The notes under the pieces were generated by a model. It saw only the letters and a program-made list of their open reading frames with translations, had not been told where the DNA came from and did no database searches. Made by a program: the position numbers and the translations under genes. From Pachypanchax playfairii (taxonomy: Eukaryota > Chordata > Actinopteri > Cyprinodontiformes > Aplocheilidae), in assembly GCA_006937955.1 (NCBI GenBank), contig SSNP01000080.1:1484287-1548286 (forward strand): 64,000 nucleotides of DNA, in the 5' to 3' direction. How positions within the stretch are numbered: position 1 is the stretch's first letter; each line of letters begins with the position of its first letter. Shown piece after piece: positions 60,901 to 64,000 of the stretch.

Positions 60901-63893
60901 TGCTCTGAGCCCTGTTTGGCTCGTGTCACTGCTTGCTGGGCAGCTACACAGGCTGATTTGGTTCTTCATCTAGATCAAAATGATCTCAGTATCAGTACCA
61001 AACTTCACTGGGCAGCTTTGCTCCGCTGCAAAAGTGTCACCACACGACTTAAAAACAAGTTGGCTGAGCTCTTTCCTTCCTGTGACCCTGCCAGAAAAAC
61101 ATCGCAACCCTCCCTGATGCAGGAAGTTGTGGGTCGTGTGTATTTGAGCATGGCATTGACTGGCCTGCAAACAAAGCTCAACAAGGTCTGTGGTATATGG
61201 AAAATACTAGAAGCTGGCTTGGCATTTGTAGACTCCACCTCCTCTCCTGTCCTGAGCCCCATACGAGCAGGCCTGGTGGCAGCCAAAGCCATTGCATCAC
61301 TGATCATACTGGCTGCCAAAAAAGGTTGCAGCCCAGAGGAAGTCTTTTCAAATGCCTGGACTTGGCATGTACCAAGCAATTATAAAGTCATCAAATCCAA
61401 ACAGAAACCTGTCTCCTCTTCATCCGTCTCAAAAAAGCCTAAAGACTCTAATAGCTCTAATGTTCCTCTCCAAAAAAGAGAAACAAAGAGAGTCAACAAG
61501 CCTGTTGTGGCAAAAATTCATATACCAAACACATCAACCAAAGAAAAGGCTCTGGTTCCCATGACCCCAGTGAGCATTAAGTCTGAATCATTACTTGGAA
61601 CATATGACTTCAACACAGTAGTACCTACTTTAGCTTTCACTCCCATTCAGAAGGTGAAGTGCCCTGCTTCAGCAGCGAAAGCGTCCAGGACTGCCTCAAA
61701 GCTCCAGTTTCACGTGTATGAAGAGTCATCACCAGTTCAATACAAAGCCCAGCCAGTGCCTGCAGCTCCGAAACGGACAAAAAAGTCACGTTTCAAGGTA
61801 AGCAGAGACTTTTATTATCCTAAACATATCAGATAATCTGTTTTCTTTCTGTTATTGATTGAAGCTCATCATGATGACCACACACAGACATAATCTACCG
61901 GATTATATAGCATTCAAGTATTTTTGTGAGAGGATCATTTAAAAGACAGTTTGGCCTTTTAATATATTATTACACAATGTTTTTATTACCACAGGTGGAA
62001 TTTAGCGATGAAAGTGACTCTGAGGCGACATCCCAAGCAGAGCGCAAAGCAAAACCCAGCGCTCCTAAAAAGCCAACTTCTGGAAGGGCTGGACGTAACA
62101 CTAAAACAGCTGTAGATCCACCTGCAGATAAGATCCCTCTTAAGAGACAAACCAGGGGGAAAATGAGCACCGCAGTGCCTCGTTCTACCTCTTCTGAGGA
62201 TGATGAGATGTTGCTTTGTCAGACTGCTTCTACCAGAAGACTGAGAACCAGAAAACAACCATCTAAGCCTGGAGAGTCACTAGAGGAACCAGATACAATG
62301 AGAACCATCATGGAGGAAACTGATAAAGTTCTAGACATAAGCATTGAGCAGCTAAGGACATCAGACACGGAGGCAGAAGATCATCCAGCCTTAAGTAAAG
62401 AAACAAGTATGTATTTCTGATCGTTTTAACTCTCTGGTAGAAAATAAAATATTTTGTCTATATTTTTGTCAGACAGTATGAGTGTAAAATGAACAGACTC
62501 ACGACATGACAGTCAATTCAATTCAGTCCAGTTCATCTTATATCTGCAGAACCAATTCATAACCAAAATCTAAAAGTATTAAACAAAAGCAACACTTCCA
62601 GTTCTGGGAGCCAATGAAGTGATGCTAAAACTCTCATCAGAACTCTGACAGCAGCATTTTAGATCAACTGGAGGCCTTTTACAGAACCGTTAGAACATCT
62701 TGATAATTACAAGAGCCAAACCTAGAAGTAATAAATATAAGGACTAATGTTTCTGCATCATTTTGATTCAAATGCTCTTGATTTTAGCAACATCATGCCG
62801 GTGGAAGAAAGTCGTCATGGTAACATGTTTTATTTGAGAGCTAGATATGAAGATACACCAGGTTCTTTACATTGTTGTTGGAGGCAAAATTTAATGCCAG
62901 CTCAAATAAGTGACTGGGTACAGAACAGTTTGTTCCTAAAAGTGTCAGGTCCAAGAACCAGAACATCTGTCTGCGTTTAAAAGCAGAAAAATGAAGTGTC
63001 ATCCAGGTTTTTAGACATGCTTGTAATCGGATTACTTGATTTGATAACACTTTGTAGGTAAATATGACAGAATATTAGCTGTAAAACAATGAAAATATAT
63101 TCTGTATTGTCTAATAATTGTATTGTTCTAAACACTAATTTGCAACAAAATATTTTTTTTCTCTTTTAGACTTCGATTTTGAAGTGCTGCGAAGAGATTT
63201 GTGCTGTGATTTGGAGGGAAACAAGCTGTTGGAAAAGAGGAACAGAGATGGTCCAACAGAAGATCCATTTACCCAGATCTCACACTCAAACATCCAGCCA
63301 GGTAACGCAGATATCCTCAGAGTTATAAAAGAGACACATCCTTCATGTTTTCTGTCGTCGTTTACATCTCTTGTGTTTTCCTAAGAACATCTTTCGCTGG
63401 AGGATATTCATTCTTTGCTTCGATCAGCCTTGCTGACCCTTCAGCACTTCCCCTGTCCCACCATATATCCCACCCTCTGTGCTCTCCTTGCTTTGATCAC
63501 GGGACAGCGTGAGCCTGGAACTACAGCGATGCTTCACGCCGAGTCTTTAGGAGTCACAAGTCGTCATCGCACACTCCGCCATTTAAGCTGCACTTTTCAG
63601 TAAGTCCAGAGATTTCAAAATTTGCTGATCAGCATTCATGTTTGAGTTCTTCCCAGTTTCATTAAGAAATTAACTCGTTTTGTTTTTTCACTCTAATAGA
63701 AAACTGAAAAAGGCCTCCAGCGATCTGGCAGACAACATGGATTCTCTGAGTCTGACTGAACGCACAGCTACTCCTGCTGAACAGAGGTTGTCTCAGATGG
63801 TAGACATATTTTCCTTCCCTACTGCAGAACCTTCATCTTTCCTCCAGAACCAGTCCCAAGAATTTATCCAAAAACTTCAACATCTTCCTCCAG
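54997..63893 (+). CDS. espl1: Separase (cohesin-cleaving protease), 3' end beyond window
   Basis: Coding exons: 54997-55077, 55235-55537, 55626-56378, 56468-56569, 56685-56796, 56908-57035, 57168-57361, 57472-57714, 57872-58016, 58478-58637, 58756-58895, 59107-59241, 59361-59477, 59555-59723, 59799-59927, 60007-60163, 60386-60495, 60662-61797, 61995-62406, 63170-63301, 63386-63599, 63700-63893. All are in phase and give about 1755 residues of the usual 2100 or so. Separase cleaves the cohesin kleisin at anaphase. The N-terminal block (RACNHQLGL, LVELSLRGYDLS, SPLYMEKIIFHIV) and the segment before the protease domain (HAESLGVTSRHRTLRHL, IQKLQHLPPG) match vertebrate separase. A helical repeat region is followed by a basic Ser/Lys-rich disordered linker in the exons at 60662 and 61995, with SIEQLR and DFEVLR cleavage-type motifs. 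The catalytic His/Cys domain lies beyond 64000. I end the last exon at CCAG|gt, where homologues continue with the protease-domain start; the open frame after it does not resemble separase. The start ATG lies 8 bases into an exon. Confidence 0.95.
58070..58366. mobile_element. MITE in espl1 intron (15 bp perfect TIRs)
   Basis: The ends TAAATTCCGGGCTAT and ATAGCCCGGAATTTA are perfect inverted repeats around a 297 bp unit with internal GCGGCTTATAAGCAGGTGCGC-type sequence. It has no coding capacity. It accounts for most of the intron between the exons ending 58016 and starting 58478. The terminal TA on both sides suggests a TA target site, but a duplication cannot be proved from one copy. Confidence 0.75.
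62500..63025. repeat. Teleost interspersed repeat in espl1 intron
   Basis: It starts with CAATTCAATTCAGTCCAGTT, passes through AACCAATTCATAACCAAAATC, then GCAGCATTTTAGATCAACTGG, CCTAGAAGTAATAAATATAAGG and GTGTCATCCAGG. This order recurs widely in fish genomes; it is probably retroelement-derived, class not established. A 77-codon open frame inside it (62747-62980) is not a separase exon. Confidence 0.55.
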
Positions 63894-64000
63894 GTCGAGA
63901 GAATGTTTTAAAGTCATACTTCTGCATGTCAGATACCAACCAAAAGGGTGTTTTGTATATTTTATTAAGGCCAGTAAGAATTGCAGTAGTTTACATATAA

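Noticed and set aside
62747..62980. Extra espl1 exon
   Set aside because: It lies inside a dispersed fish repeat, and exons 62406 and 63170 already join in phase without it.
63894..64000. Continuation of the espl1 exon to the window end
   Set aside because: The open frame after CCAG|gt ends in a stop and does not resemble the protease-domain start expected in separases; it is read as intron.

Overview
The window is nuclear DNA from a ray-finned (teleost) fish. Genes are split by short GT-AG introns inside AT-rich, repeat-dense DNA. The three recognisable proteins (a C1q-like secreted protein, muscle-type 6-phosphofructokinase and separase) are vertebrate proteins. The interspersed repeats are of types common in fish: a tRNA-headed SINE, TTAA-flanked miniature DNA transposons, and a GGGGACC/TTAGGG-rich repeat that runs into TG microsatellites. 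Two runs of N (29928-30183 and 45813-45822) are assembly gaps.

Layout: (1) 1-17.6 kb holds c1ql4 on the minus strand. Its last exon is cut by the window start (1-149), its first coding exon is at 15380-15919, and a probable 5' UTR exon starts at 17257. The 15.2 kb intron between the coding exons holds several repeats and at least one block rich in homeodomain-type motifs. (2) 17.6-43.9 kb is about 26 kb with no recognisable gene. It holds MITEs, SINE fragments, a probable minus-strand retroelement tail, microsatellites and two weak candidate exons (35660-35830 and 42114-42293). (3) 43927-45251 holds two small exons with strong splice sites that encode a membrane-spanning segment. They can end as a 56-residue microprotein, or splice in frame onto pfkm. 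(4) 46144-53314 is a complete 22-coding-exon pfkm on the plus strand (778 aa). (5) 54.6-64 kb is espl1 (separase) on the plus strand: 22 coding exons and about 1755 residues, cut by the window end before the protease domain.

The genes do not form a pathway: C1ql4 is a secreted signalling protein, Pfkm is a glycolytic enzyme and Espl1 is the mitotic cohesin protease. Pfkm and espl1 are tandem neighbours about 1.7 kb apart. The observations most worth following are the possible membrane-tethered Pfkm isoform and two candidate separase self-cleavage motifs in the espl1 linker.
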